Assembly: GCF_018595675.2 (NCBI RefSeq)
Contig: NZ_CP092333.1
Span: forward strand, 4,364,001-4,428,000
Length of the DNA: 64,000 bases
Direction: 5' to 3'
Origin: Flavihumibacter fluvii
GTDB lineage: Bacteria; Bacteroidota; Bacteroidia; Chitinophagales; Chitinophagaceae
Numbering within the stretch: the first letter of the stretch is position 1; every line of letters begins with the position of its first letter. The notes beneath the pieces were generated by a model. That model was not told the DNA's origin. It saw only the letters and a list, made by a program, of their open reading frames with translations, and ran no database searches. Below are positions 1 to 7,815 of this stretch, piece after piece. The translations under genes and the position numbers were made by a program.

Positions 1-2
1 AC

Positions 3-95
3 GATCCAACCCTGGCCGACGCCATAATGGACAGAATGACAGCTGGCGCCATCAGGATCGAACTAAAAGGAGAATCCCTGAGAAGAAAAAAATAA
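3..95 (+). CDS. istB: IstB-like ATPase, C-terminal fragment
   Basis: An open frame enters from the left edge and ends in TAA at 93-95, giving 30 residues. It contains GAIRIELKGESLRRKK, the characteristic C-terminal tail of IstB, the AAA+ helper ATPase of IS21 transposition. IstB works with the IstA DDE transposase, binding DNA and directing target choice. Only the tail is visible, so Walker motifs and intactness cannot be judged. The identification rests on the tail motif and on the IS21-like direct repeats that follow at 165-197. Confidence 0.6.
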   Translation, partial: DPTLADAIMDRMTAGAIRIELKGESLRRKK

Positions 96-164
96 CCACA
101 GAAAAATAGCTTTTGTATTTTTATTCTCAACTCAAGCTCTTACTCTTATTGCCGTAACAAAGGG

Positions 165-197
165 TGGGTCAACATGCAGGAACCCTGGGTCAACATG
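165..197. repeat. Paired IS21 terminal direct repeats
   Basis: Two identical 12-bp boxes, TGGGTCAACATG, lie at 165-176 and 186-197, with starts 21 bp apart. They fall between the istB tail and the next gene. Multiple transposase-binding repeats near the ends are usual in IS21 elements, so these are read as IstA binding sites at the element's right end. Confidence 0.55.
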
Positions 198-205
198 GCA
201 AGAAT

Positions 206-865
206 CTACAGGATAAGTTCGGTATTCTTGGAAAAGACAAATTCATATCCCCACCACACGAAACAAATAAGATAAGCTGACTTTAACAATGCCCTGCTGA
301 TCTTACCAAGGTCAGGTGAACCCACAAAAATTTGAAGTTGTGGATGTTCACCATTGTGCATTTCTGACAAAAACTTCTTAAGTCTCTCCTTGTGCACCTT
401 TGCCTTTTCATCAAAGAACAAATTAACCGTAGATTCAGTTTTAATAACCCGAACAGGCCATCTGTCCCCGGTGCTTTTGTTAATTACATAGGTATATGGA
501 AGTATTGAGTTTCTTCTTTTATCAGGTACAGAACCAAAGGTGACGAGCCTAATGAGCTCCGCTTCATCATAACCAGCTTCGTTGTTACATTTCTTGCAAG
601 TCAATACTTTCAAGGCACCTCCCACAGATTCAGGGGGCAAATGATCCAATGAGAACTCAGCATTTCCTAATATTTCATTCCGACCAACATAAAAATAACT
701 TTCGGTGCATAGCGGACAAACATAAAGGTTGAAAGGCGAGAAAGTTTCCCCGGCCGCTTCAATCAACGCAATGTGCTTTTTCGTATAATGTACAATGGAA
801 TGACTATAAGTAGCGAGGTGTGCCCGCCAAATACTTTCAGGTACCGTTTTTGGGAATATGTTCAT
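206..865 (-). CDS. HNH-type zinc-finger endonuclease-like protein
   Basis: This 219-residue protein of unknown specific function carries a pattern typical of HNH nucleases. A first CPLC pair is at about residue 50, then LDHLPPESVGG at about 73-83, then LTCKKCNNEAG at about 88-98. The two CxxC pairs would bind structural zinc, and the D-H and N residues fit the beta-beta-alpha metal core. The C-terminal half has no motif I recognise. The gene reads towards the IS21 end and its stop codon is 7 bp from it, so its natural C-terminus may have been altered by the insertion. It sits at the edge of a stretch rich in defence-like genes, but a defence role is inference. A housekeeping HNH protein is the main alternative. 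Confidence 0.6.
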   Translation of the reverse strand: MNIFPKTVPESIWRAHLATYSHSIVHYTKKHIALIEAAGETFSPFNLYVCPLCTESYFYVGRNEILGNAEFSLDHLPPESVGGALKVLTCKKCNNEAGYDEAELIRLVTFGSVPDKRRNSILPYTYVINKSTGDRWPVRVIKTESTVNLFFDEKAKVHKERLKKFLSEMHNGEHPQLQIFVGSPDLGKISRALLKSAYLICFVWWGYEFVFSKNTELIL

Positions 866-1080
866 TAGACGTAAGTAATTCAGGCATTTATTGTCGCTGC
901 AAGTATAGTAAAATTTGTTTTCTTGTCAATGTATTCGCTATGATGACTTCGGACCTCCTCCTATTTGTGTATTTTTATAGTAAAGATCGAAAGATTTAAT
1001 ACTGGAAAAAATAGAAAGAATACAAATATTGGATTCCAGACAAGAATAAATAGAATGTTCCAGGGGATGGACATTACAAT

Positions 1081-1983
1081 TTAGTCGTCCTTGTTTTTTA
1101 ATTTCTTAATTAAATCCTTTGGGTAACCAAATATCCTTAACATAATTTCATACAATTTCCTTTTTATGAATGGAAAAAAGTTCCCTAATTGACTTATACC
1201 AAAAAGACTTAAAACTTTCATTACTGAGCCAATTTTATCGAATGTATTTTTGATTTCTGGGTTGATTGAAATTGTTTTAAAAATCCAATATAAAAGTAGA
1301 ATAAGAATTGTTGTTTGTACAAACCAGGTTATTACTTTTGTTCGAGCTAGGAATTTTAGATTAAACATTTTCAATAGATTCACCTCACTTCCATCATTAG
1401 ATTCCTTTAGTTCAATAATTAAGTCATAAGACCTGAGCGAGCATAAAATATGGAAGTCACTTTTGCTTTCGAAAAGTGTAACGTTATCTGAAATACTTTT
1501 AAAGGTTGTTGTAAGAAATTCATTAGTAATTAAAGCTTGATTATTTAACTTGAAAAACATTAAAACGATTTCTGGCAGATTACTTGTACTGTAGAAATTT
1601 TCATTTATAATATTTTCCAAAGTAATTGTAAAAATGTTTCGCCCTCTTAACGAAATAATATTTTTAATCCAACTTTTATCACAACCAAACTTTAAAATAC
1701 CCACGATTAAACAGAAAATTAAGAAATCATCATTCACAAAAGGTGAAGGAGACTCTTTACTTGGATTGCTTTTATTCTTTTTGTTGAAATAGGTTTCAAA
1801 TAGAATTTTGTCATTTGTATGAATCGCATTTACAATTGCATAATAAATTTCATCGACCTCTTTTATATCATCTACCTCTGATTGTCGAATAGCCTTGCGC
1901 AACAATAGATTATTGAATGCAGTCAATTTAGGACTCTCATTTATTCTAACATTGTATGTTAATTTTTCTTCTAAAGAAACCAT
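1081..1983 (-). CDS. Membrane protein coupled to an Argonaute (putative effector)
   Basis: This 300-residue protein has no family I recognise. Residues 1-210 are soluble-looking, mostly helical and rich in Lys, Asn and Ile. Two hydrophobic segments follow near residues 216-236 (TTILILLLYWIF) and 250-270 (VMKVLSLFGISQLGNFF), then a basic tail ending KKLKNKDD. Its ATG lies inside the 3' end of the Argonaute gene, with a 13-nt overlap, so the two should be translationally coupled. Catalytically inactive long Argonautes are known to be encoded with separate effectors, including membrane proteins that trigger abortive infection (family knowledge). By position this protein would be that effector (inference). 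The base composition is very AT-rich, like the Argonaute and unlike the right half of the window. Confidence 0.6.
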   Translation of the reverse strand: MVSLEEKLTYNVRINESPKLTAFNNLLLRKAIRQSEVDDIKEVDEIYYAIVNAIHTNDKILFETYFNKKNKSNPSKESPSPFVNDDFLIFCLIVGILKFGCDKSWIKNIISLRGRNIFTITLENIINENFYSTSNLPEIVLMFFKLNNQALITNEFLTTTFKSISDNVTLFESKSDFHILCSLRSYDLIIELKESNDGSEVNLLKMFNLKFLARTKVITWFVQTTILILLLYWIFKTISINPEIKNTFDKIGSVMKVLSLFGISQLGNFFPFIKRKLYEIMLRIFGYPKDLIKKLKNKDD

Positions 1984-4286
1984 TTCTTTCTTTTTAGGCT
2001 GTAATTCAAATTATCAGCATCCCAGCCCGGAACATTTCTCATTTTTCCTAGCAATTTTGAAATCAGGTTAGAATACAGCATTGTCGCTGGTTGTTCTCCG
2101 GGCAAAAAACTTCGCCACGATAAGTAAGTGAATGAATAAATCTGCTGGGTTATATAGCGCAAATCATAATAAAGTAAGTCGTTTAATTCACTGTTATTAT
2201 ACTTGCCTTGTGGGGTTCGTATTTTAATTTGAATAGGTGTGCTCATTGCATGCTTTGCTGTTTTTAATTCATAAGCGCCAAACATCTGAACAATGCAAGT
2301 TTCTCCATCAAGGAAAACATTACTAGCTCTATTCGGAATGTATTCGCCTTTTAAAGAGGTGTTACCATATTTTGCCACTCCGGTTTGGTTAGTATCAAAC
2401 AGTAAGTTAGGATGCGATTTGCTTATCGTCACAAAAGCAAACTTGATTTTATATTCAGGAGTTTCCTTGATTAGTTGACTGATAACATCAAATTCTGTAT
2501 TCTTGATAGGTTTGAAAATATGAAATATTAGCCTTATGGTATCGCCTTCTGACCAACCCTGTTCAGTTGAAAGTCGTTTAATCGAACTTTTTAAGCTTTT
2601 GAGTAATTCCTGAAAATAATTTTCAAATGAGACATCCTTTACTTTATCACCCAAGAGATATTGGCCATCACTTGAAAGGAAGGTTGTAATTCCTACTACC
2701 CGGTTTTGTTCAGCCCCTTTATATTGATTGCTTCTAAGCCAACTATGCCCAATGCCGATTATTATTTCGCGATCTACCGAACGGTGTGATGGTAGTACCC
2801 AAGGTGTCCCACCTAATTTTGCATAAATCTGTAGTGCAATAGAGTTTAAAATATATTCATTGTAGGATTTTATTTTTTCAGAAGTAACATACTGTACTGG
2901 TATTTCAAGCGAAAGAAGTTTTGCTTTTATTTTATAATAAGGATTTGTTTTATCATCATATTGCCTGAATTCTGGTGGAATTTCGATAATAGCCAGGTGA
3001 GGTTTAATCTCATCATAGTTTTTAATGATGTTAAGATATTCTTCAATACTATAGGACTGTATTTCTTTGATATCAATTATGACATCCTGCAAATCAAACT
3101 TCTTTTGCAAACCTTTTTGAAAATATTTTGATTGTGGAATTCCATCTTTTAAACTCGATAAAAAATTTGAAAAATAACCCCGGTTAGTTCGGTTGCAGAT
3201 ACAGAGAAAATTTGGTGACTTAGTGTCAAAATTAAGACTATCATAAGGCCCATAATTAGTAAGCCCAATATCGGGAGAGGAATTGTGGGTTTTTGTTGCG
3301 GCGTAGTCAAAAATAAAAGTAGGAGTTTTTAACTCCATTGTATTCTGAACAATAAGAGGTTTGCTATTCACGGTAAAACAAAAGCCATCTTTGTTTTGGA
3401 AAAAAACTTGCTGGTCAATATCATAGAATAGTCGCCTCGCAATGTTACCAATTTCAGTGTATAGATGCTTTGCGTTATAAATTTCTGAACGTTTGTTTTC
3501 AATAAGTGCAAGTACTTCGTTACTCTTTTCTTGAGATACAGTATATGCCAAATAATTTCCAATATTAAAATTTGTCTTCTTAATAATTAATTCGGTGAGG
3601 TCGTATTCTTTTAGACCCTCGTTTGTTTCCACTTTAGCTCTGGTTCCATTCACTTCTTTTACAACGCCAATAAACTCTTCGTTTGGAGCAAGTATGCTCT
3701 GTAATCCTGGCAGGATCTCAGCATGTAATACCTCAATGCCAACTAAGTTGTAACCTTCTAAATAAAGCTCAGCACAGGTTTTATCAAAAATCCAATTGCG
3801 TTTAATGCTTATCACAAATCCGAATTGCTTTTTCCCATCAATTTGGGTTAATCGTAGTTGAACCTCAATTAGTTTTTTGTAGCCTATTTTATTTTGTAAG
3901 TAGGGTGGCAAAGCGTCATGAATAATGTCGTCCTTTGACTGAGCTGAAAAGAAACGGAAAGGATAAAAATCAACTGGGGTATAGCCAGTAAACCGGTCTT
4001 TAAATGTACGAAAGAAAAGATGCTTAATCATGGATGCCGTTATCTCATGGTCATCATAAGTATTTCTTTCATAGAGTGTACCTATCGAAGTATTTGCATC
4101 TCCATCTTTATTTGAAATATAAATTAAATTGCCATTTCTGAAAAATGAATGTGTTGAATTATGAAGTTTTCTTAATTCTGCTAGGCGTTCTTCGTTGTAA
4201 GGTTCTGTATAGATCTGATATCTATCAAACTCAATACTTATTGGGAAGTAATTTAATTGCATAGGGTTTATTTTATTTTTAATCAC
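1971..4286 (-). CDS. Prokaryotic Argonaute, probably catalytically inactive (PIWI domain)
   Basis: This 771-residue protein has the length and layout of a long prokaryotic Argonaute: N-terminal/PAZ-like region to about 360, MID about 360-500, PIWI about 500-771. The MID region contains VQYVT and later IYAKLGGTPWVL, the usual lysine-glycine signature before PIWI. PIWI starts with DREIIIGIGHSW, where active enzymes have GID, so the first catalytic Asp is replaced by Gly. The second Asp region reads FHIFKP instead of H-x-D-G. Both losses suggest a guide-directed binder without slicing. The C-terminus (SWRSFLPGEQPATMLYSNLI) fits the family. Met-9 (4262) is an alternative start. Its stop overlaps the membrane-protein gene. 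Such pairs act as nucleic-acid-sensing immune systems (family knowledge); the guide and target types are unknown here. Confidence 0.82.
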   Translation of the reverse strand: MIKNKINPMQLNYFPISIEFDRYQIYTEPYNEERLAELRKLHNSTHSFFRNGNLIYISNKDGDANTSIGTLYERNTYDDHEITASMIKHLFFRTFKDRFTGYTPVDFYPFRFFSAQSKDDIIHDALPPYLQNKIGYKKLIEVQLRLTQIDGKKQFGFVISIKRNWIFDKTCAELYLEGYNLVGIEVLHAEILPGLQSILAPNEEFIGVVKEVNGTRAKVETNEGLKEYDLTELIIKKTNFNIGNYLAYTVSQEKSNEVLALIENKRSEIYNAKHLYTEIGNIARRLFYDIDQQVFFQNKDGFCFTVNSKPLIVQNTMELKTPTFIFDYAATKTHNSSPDIGLTNYGPYDSLNFDTKSPNFLCICNRTNRGYFSNFLSSLKDGIPQSKYFQKGLQKKFDLQDVIIDIKEIQSYSIEEYLNIIKNYDEIKPHLAIIEIPPEFRQYDDKTNPYYKIKAKLLSLEIPVQYVTSEKIKSYNEYILNSIALQIYAKLGGTPWVLPSHRSVDREIIIGIGHSWLRSNQYKGAEQNRVVGITTFLSSDGQYLLGDKVKDVSFENYFQELLKSLKSSIKRLSTEQGWSEGDTIRLIFHIFKPIKNTEFDVISQLIKETPEYKIKFAFVTISKSHPNLLFDTNQTGVAKYGNTSLKGEYIPNRASNVFLDGETCIVQMFGAYELKTAKHAMSTPIQIKIRTPQGKYNNSELNDLLYYDLRYITQQIYSFTYLSWRSFLPGEQPATMLYSNLISKLLGKMRNVPGWDADNLNYSLKRKKWFL

Positions 4287-4292
4287 TCTTTA

Positions 4293-4520
4293 CAAGTTAG
4301 TAGTTGCTGTATTAAACACTTCATAACCTCTCTCAGTTTCTTAACTTTTAATTTTAGAGCGTTTATTTTAGCCAAATGTATGGAATTGTCAATGGCTGTT
4401 TGTTGTTCCCCATATTCCGGATAGCTTGGTGCCAGGGTCTATATAATCCAGCGGTTATAATGATATTCAACATGGTAGGGAATATCCAGGATTTGGCCTA
4501 AACAAATGCGAGCGTTGGTT
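4293..4520 (-). pseudogene. Degenerate coding remnant between Fic and Argonaute genes
   Basis: Read on the minus strand, this gap gives a coding-like stretch broken by an in-frame stop. The segments include ILDIPYHVEYHYNRWII and, after the stop, TLAPSYPEYGEQQTAIDNS and a lysine-rich tail ending at 4293. No proper start is present. It may be the tail of an older gene deleted when the Argonaute operon arrived. I do not recognise the family, and chance translation is possible. Confidence 0.25.
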
Positions 4521-5681
4521 CTACAACCCTTTTCTTTTCGCAATCATCTTATTCAATGCCCAAATATTTGCATAGTATTTCCCTTCTGAAAATAGCAGGA
4601 TATCATTTTTAAGCAGTTCGTCAATATCGCGTTCCAGGGTTTTGGAGGAAATGCCGGAATAGAGTCTTGCTAATTTGATGGTTAATTCTGGGATTTCATC
4701 AAAGGTGAACTTTCTATCAATGGGGATTTCAAGGCCCAGACTACGTCTTCTTTTGAAAACATCTTTCTGCTTTATTTCTATTTCACCGAATTTGTCATAC
4801 ACATATTTATGCCAGGTTATCAGGATCTGGCTGCTTTGGATTTTTTCCAGTATTTGTTGCAGGCCATCCCGGAAACCAGTTAGGGCGTATTCTATAAAAG
4901 CAGTTAAGCTCCTTGTGGTGGTTGCTTTTTCTAATTGCCGGTAATATTCCGGCCGGGTATTGTTATAGTGATTTGAGAGTACATGCAGGCTGATATCTGG
5001 ATTTCCACCCCTGGATAGAATGTAAAACTCAACTAACCGACCGGTTCGACCATTCCCATCTCCAAAGGGATGGATCCATTCCAGGTAAACATGGGCAACA
5101 ATGGCCTGGACAATTACATCGCTGAAATGCTGATCGCCACGCTCATACCTGAATTGTTCCTTTAGCCAGGTACAATATTGTTCAATTAGCGGCTCAACAT
5201 CCCTGTAATCTGGTGCCCTGTAAGGGCCAACTGTAACATCTGAATTCCGGAATTGACCAGGTATAGCACTGAAGTGCTCCCCAAGACCCTGGCCGACCAT
5301 CTTGTGAAATCGAAGAAGTAGTTCCTTTGAGATCAGTTGCTCCTTTTTTTCATAGACTGTTTCCTGCAGCAAAGTATTAAATGCTTCCAGGATATTGTTT
5401 ACTTCAATTTGCTGGTATTCTTTACTGGGGGGCAGATTTTCACCCCTTTGAAGTCTTGAAATTTCTTCATCTGTAAGGGTATTACCTTCTATAGCGGTAG
5501 TTGCCTGGGCACCTTTCCGTAAGGCTAAAACCATCAATTCCTGATAAAAATCGGGCATGATGGGCGTGTTATTCATCGCCTTTATATAGGCTTCGCACTG
5601 GCCAAGCATGATCAGGGTATTTTTGCTAAGCTCCCAATCCGCGCGAAAAGAAAGCTGGGGGTATTCTCTGAATAAGGGCAT
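4521..5681 (-). CDS. Fic/DOC family protein (putative AMPylase)
   Basis: Fic proteins transfer AMP or related groups from nucleotides onto target proteins. The catalytic motif is visible as HPFGDGNGRTGR at about residue 200, with every expected position intact (HPFx[D/E]GNGRxxR). An N-terminal Fic_N-like region carries TAIEGNTLTDEEI, a motif of the type S/T-x-x-x-E/N-G-N seen in the inhibitory helix; this suggests self-inhibition. A C-terminal winged-helix-like part (SSKTLERDIDELLK) is common in this subgroup. An upstream ATG at 5735 would add 18 residues. I prefer 5681 because MPLFREYPQLSFR is a usual beginning. It is a single gene on the minus strand, divergent from the next gene. Whether it is regulatory or part of a toxin system cannot be told. 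Confidence 0.85.
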   Translation of the reverse strand: MPLFREYPQLSFRADWELSKNTLIMLGQCEAYIKAMNNTPIMPDFYQELMVLALRKGAQATTAIEGNTLTDEEISRLQRGENLPPSKEYQQIEVNNILEAFNTLLQETVYEKKEQLISKELLLRFHKMVGQGLGEHFSAIPGQFRNSDVTVGPYRAPDYRDVEPLIEQYCTWLKEQFRYERGDQHFSDVIVQAIVAHVYLEWIHPFGDGNGRTGRLVEFYILSRGGNPDISLHVLSNHYNNTRPEYYRQLEKATTTRSLTAFIEYALTGFRDGLQQILEKIQSSQILITWHKYVYDKFGEIEIKQKDVFKRRRSLGLEIPIDRKFTFDEIPELTIKLARLYSGISSKTLERDIDELLKNDILLFSEGKYYANIWALNKMIAKRKGL

Positions 5682-5818
5682 TTTGTAGTATTTAGACAAG
5701 GGTGTAGACAATATTATGGACAAAAACCAAACCAAATATGGTCAATAAATGTCTAAATAATTGACTAAATTTGTATATTTATGTTTAAAACACTGTCAAT
5801 CAGCTTAATATATTATTT

Positions 5819-6409
5819 ATGGAAGTGCCCCTAACCTCATTTGTCGACTTTATTATTAAGACTGGCAGGCCAAAATTGACCTGTGCCAAGAAAATCAAAA
5901 AGGACTCGGCAGAAGAGTATGATCCAATGACCGACTACTATAAAAGGTTTCGGGAGGCCATCCAGGAGATGCATAAAAAAGATCTCCCCAAAAAACAGCT
6001 TTCATCAATAATCGGTCATTTGCCTGCTTCAAAAAGAGATAATTACCAGGAGATGGTTGGCGGCTATAGAAAATTCCTGGGGTCAAAAGATGTAAAATGG
6101 TTTAAACCACCCAGGAAGGATTGGCAGCATAGTGGGTTAACTATTCCCATTAATCCGGAGTTGGGGCTGGAAATTGAGGGCGAAAAGCATGTCATCAAAT
6201 TGTATCTGAAAGCTGAGAAACCATCCAAGGATAGGTTGGCAAGTATATTGGCATTAATGTATACTTGTTTTTCTACAGAGGGCTATTTATACGCTGTTTT
6301 GGATGTCCGCAATGCCAGGCTATATCTTTTTGAGGATAGTATGCTTGAACTTATGCCACTAGTTGAAGGGGAAGCTGACTCCTTGTCATTTATGTTGAAT
6401 AAGATATAG
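5819..6409 (+). CDS. Hypothetical protein
   Basis: This 196-residue protein belongs to no family I recognise. It is divergent from the Fic gene across a 137-bp AT-rich gap that must hold promoters for both. The N-terminal half is basic and helical (YYKRFREAIQEMHKKDLPKKQL). The C-terminal half, from about 110, looks like an alternating beta/alpha domain (LEIEGEKHVIKLYLKAEK, then YLYAVLDVRNARLYLFEDS). There is no signal peptide or membrane segment, so it is likely cytoplasmic. It could be a partner of the divergent Fic gene or an independent accessory gene. Its base composition matches the surrounding accessory region. Confidence 0.6.
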   Translation: MEVPLTSFVDFIIKTGRPKLTCAKKIKKDSAEEYDPMTDYYKRFREAIQEMHKKDLPKKQLSSIIGHLPASKRDNYQEMVGGYRKFLGSKDVKWFKPPRKDWQHSGLTIPINPELGLEIEGEKHVIKLYLKAEKPSKDRLASILALMYTCFSTEGYLYAVLDVRNARLYLFEDSMLELMPLVEGEADSLSFMLNKI

Positions 6410-6588
6410 TGATTACAATGTTCAATTAGTGAATATCATTTATAAAAATTGTATCCTGACGTTGTTGTAAAAAAGCGAAAGCTGCTTTATACATTTCTGA
6501 AACTATTATACCTATGTGAAAATAATTTCTTAAGGTGTTGTACAATTAATTACCAAATTCATTATATGCGATGAGTTTATCTTATAAT

Positions 6589-6816
6589 TCAGATTTTATC
6601 GACTCGTTGGAAAAAGTCGGCCAATTTTATCTTGAAGAACTTGCACAGCTTTGAAATTGTGGAAATAGTTGGATTGGCTTTGGCAGTTTCTATTCGCCCA
6701 ATATGAATTTTGGTTGCATCGAATACTTCATCCTGGGTAAGACCCTTTTCATCCCTAAGTTGTTTTAAAACAAGGGCTATGTTTTGTAGCAGGTTATTGT
6801 CGCGGTATTGGTCCAT
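6589..6816 (-). CDS. XRE-family helix-turn-helix regulator
   Basis: This 75-residue protein is almost entirely one helix-turn-helix domain. LKQLRDEKGLTQDEVFDAT begins the fold, IHIGRIETAKANPTISTI is the recognition-helix region, and LCKFFKIKLADFF closes it. Single-domain XRE proteins of this size are usually autorepressors or regulators of a neighbouring gene. A perfect 18-bp palindrome lies 36 bp upstream of the start (6852-6869) and is the obvious candidate operator. No partner toxin gene is adjacent: 179 bp of gene-free DNA follows on one side and the sigma gene lies beyond the promoter region on the other. Confidence 0.8.
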   Translation of the reverse strand: MDQYRDNNLLQNIALVLKQLRDEKGLTQDEVFDATKIHIGRIETAKANPTISTISKLCKFFKIKLADFFQRVDKI

Positions 6817-6851
6817 TAATGTTCAAGATGGCGACAACCTGGAATTTTGAA

Positions 6852-6869
6852 AATGACATATATGTCATT
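6852..6869. promoter_or_regulatory. Perfect 18-bp palindrome, likely operator
   Basis: AATGACATATATGTCATT reads identically on both strands. It lies 36 bp upstream of the XRE gene start, where a dimeric helix-turn-helix repressor would block its own promoter. The core TGACATATATGTCA has the two-fold form and half-site spacing usual for XRE operators (family knowledge). Binding is inferred. Confidence 0.55.
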
Positions 6870-7158
6870 ATTTTGTATCTTAGTAATTGATTAGGGCTGT
6901 TTTAGTAGTAAAACGGGTCTCATTAAATTATTTTCGCGATTCTTCTTTTTAAATGAATGGAAGCTTTCGCTTGGAGTCTTGTACTGAAACGTCGGAAATT
7001 TTAGGACACAGGATGATAAGCAAGAGCTCACGTATATGCGTGGGCTCCCTTATTAGTGTCCGGGCCTCCGACGGCCTCAGTACTGTAAGTGGATGCCTGC
7101 GCATTTTTTTTGGCTTCTATTTGAAAAGACTTCAGCTAACCATTTTTAGTGAAGTCAA
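6870..7158 (+). other. Leader region of the sigma gene with hairpin
   Basis: No convincing gene lies here. A stable hairpin is visible: GAGCTCACG at 7024-7032 pairs with CGTGGGCTC at 7039-7047, giving 9 bp with one G-T pair and a 6-nt loop. GC-rich direct repeats GGCCTC follow near 7063-7078. It is followed by CCTTATT and no T-run, so it looks more like a structured leader than a clean terminator. Confidence 0.4.
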
Positions 7159-7815
7159 ATGCATTTTACGCCTGAAAATATTAGTGCTGAACAATTACTA
7201 TTTGATTTTCGTCAAGGGGATGACAATGCCCTGAAAATAATTTTTAATCTACATTATCATGCATTGTTGTCATTTGCCAATAGACTTATAAAGGATGATA
7301 TAATTGCTGACGATATTATAATGATTTCATTTATGAAATTATGGAACAAGCGATCAGTAATTGAAAGTATTCCGGGATTAATAGCTTATTTGTATACAAT
7401 TGTTCGAAATGAAGCAAAAAAACATTTGGCGAATGCTGCGAGAATTGAAAAACTTCAGGAAGAGGCAAATTACTTGTCCAGGATCGAGGAATCGATAGAT
7501 GCATTTGAAATTAAGGCCAAACTATTCCAATTGATCCTAATGGAAGCTGAAGCCTTACCTGCCCAAATGAAACGGGTATTTAAAATGGCATATATTGATG
7601 AGATGGTCGCACCTGCAATTGCTGACAAATTACATTTATCTGTTCACACTGTTCAAGATCAGAAAAAGAAAGCCAAACAAAAAATCCGTGCTGCGCTTGC
7701 TAAGAAAGGGTGGGAGAAATGGTCTTTTATGTTATTGGCCTATTGTTATATTTCTGTTTTTCAGAACATGGATAGTTGGGGTTCAATTTTAGCCTGTTCC
7801 GGGAACGTGGGATGA
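7159..7815 (+). CDS. ECF RNA polymerase sigma factor (FecI-like)
   Basis: This 218-residue sigma-70 factor has the extracytoplasmic-function layout. Region 2 covers about residues 25-90 (IFNLHYHALLSFANRLI, then ADDIIMISFMKLW). Region 4 covers about 130-185 (LPAQMKRVFKMAYIDEM, then IADKLHLSVHTVQDQKKKAK). In Bacteroidota such factors sit beside fecR and susC/susD genes and drive them when the receptor signals. Here the FecR gene is 2.3 kb away because a three-gene cassette on the other strand lies between them. The last 55 nt overlap the end of that cassette, so the C-terminal tail after about residue 200 may have been created by the insertion. Confidence 0.88.
   Translation: MHFTPENISAEQLLFDFRQGDDNALKIIFNLHYHALLSFANRLIKDDIIADDIIMISFMKLWNKRSVIESIPGLIAYLYTIVRNEAKKHLANAARIEKLQEEANYLSRIEESIDAFEIKAKLFQLILMEAEALPAQMKRVFKMAYIDEMVAPAIADKLHLSVHTVQDQKKKAKQKIRAALAKKGWEKWSFMLLAYCYISVFQNMDSWGSILACSGNVG

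Larger units (their letters stand above)
1..199 (+). mobile_element. IS21-family element, right end (partial)
   Basis: The window begins inside an insertion sequence. What remains is the last codons of an IstB-like ATPase (ending at 95) and about 100 bp of non-coding terminal DNA. That terminal stretch carries two direct copies of TGGGTCAACATG at 165-176 and 186-197. Repeated terminal boxes read outwards as TGTTGACCC are typical of IS21-family ends (family knowledge). The outer end is probably near 199 (inference). istA and the rest of istB lie outside the window. The stop codon of the next gene sits only 7 bp beyond the presumed element end. Confidence 0.65.

Noticed and set aside
6953-7234. 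Plus-strand 93-codon frame before the sigma gene
   Set aside because: It crosses the leader hairpin and overlaps the sigma start in another frame, with low-quality composition.
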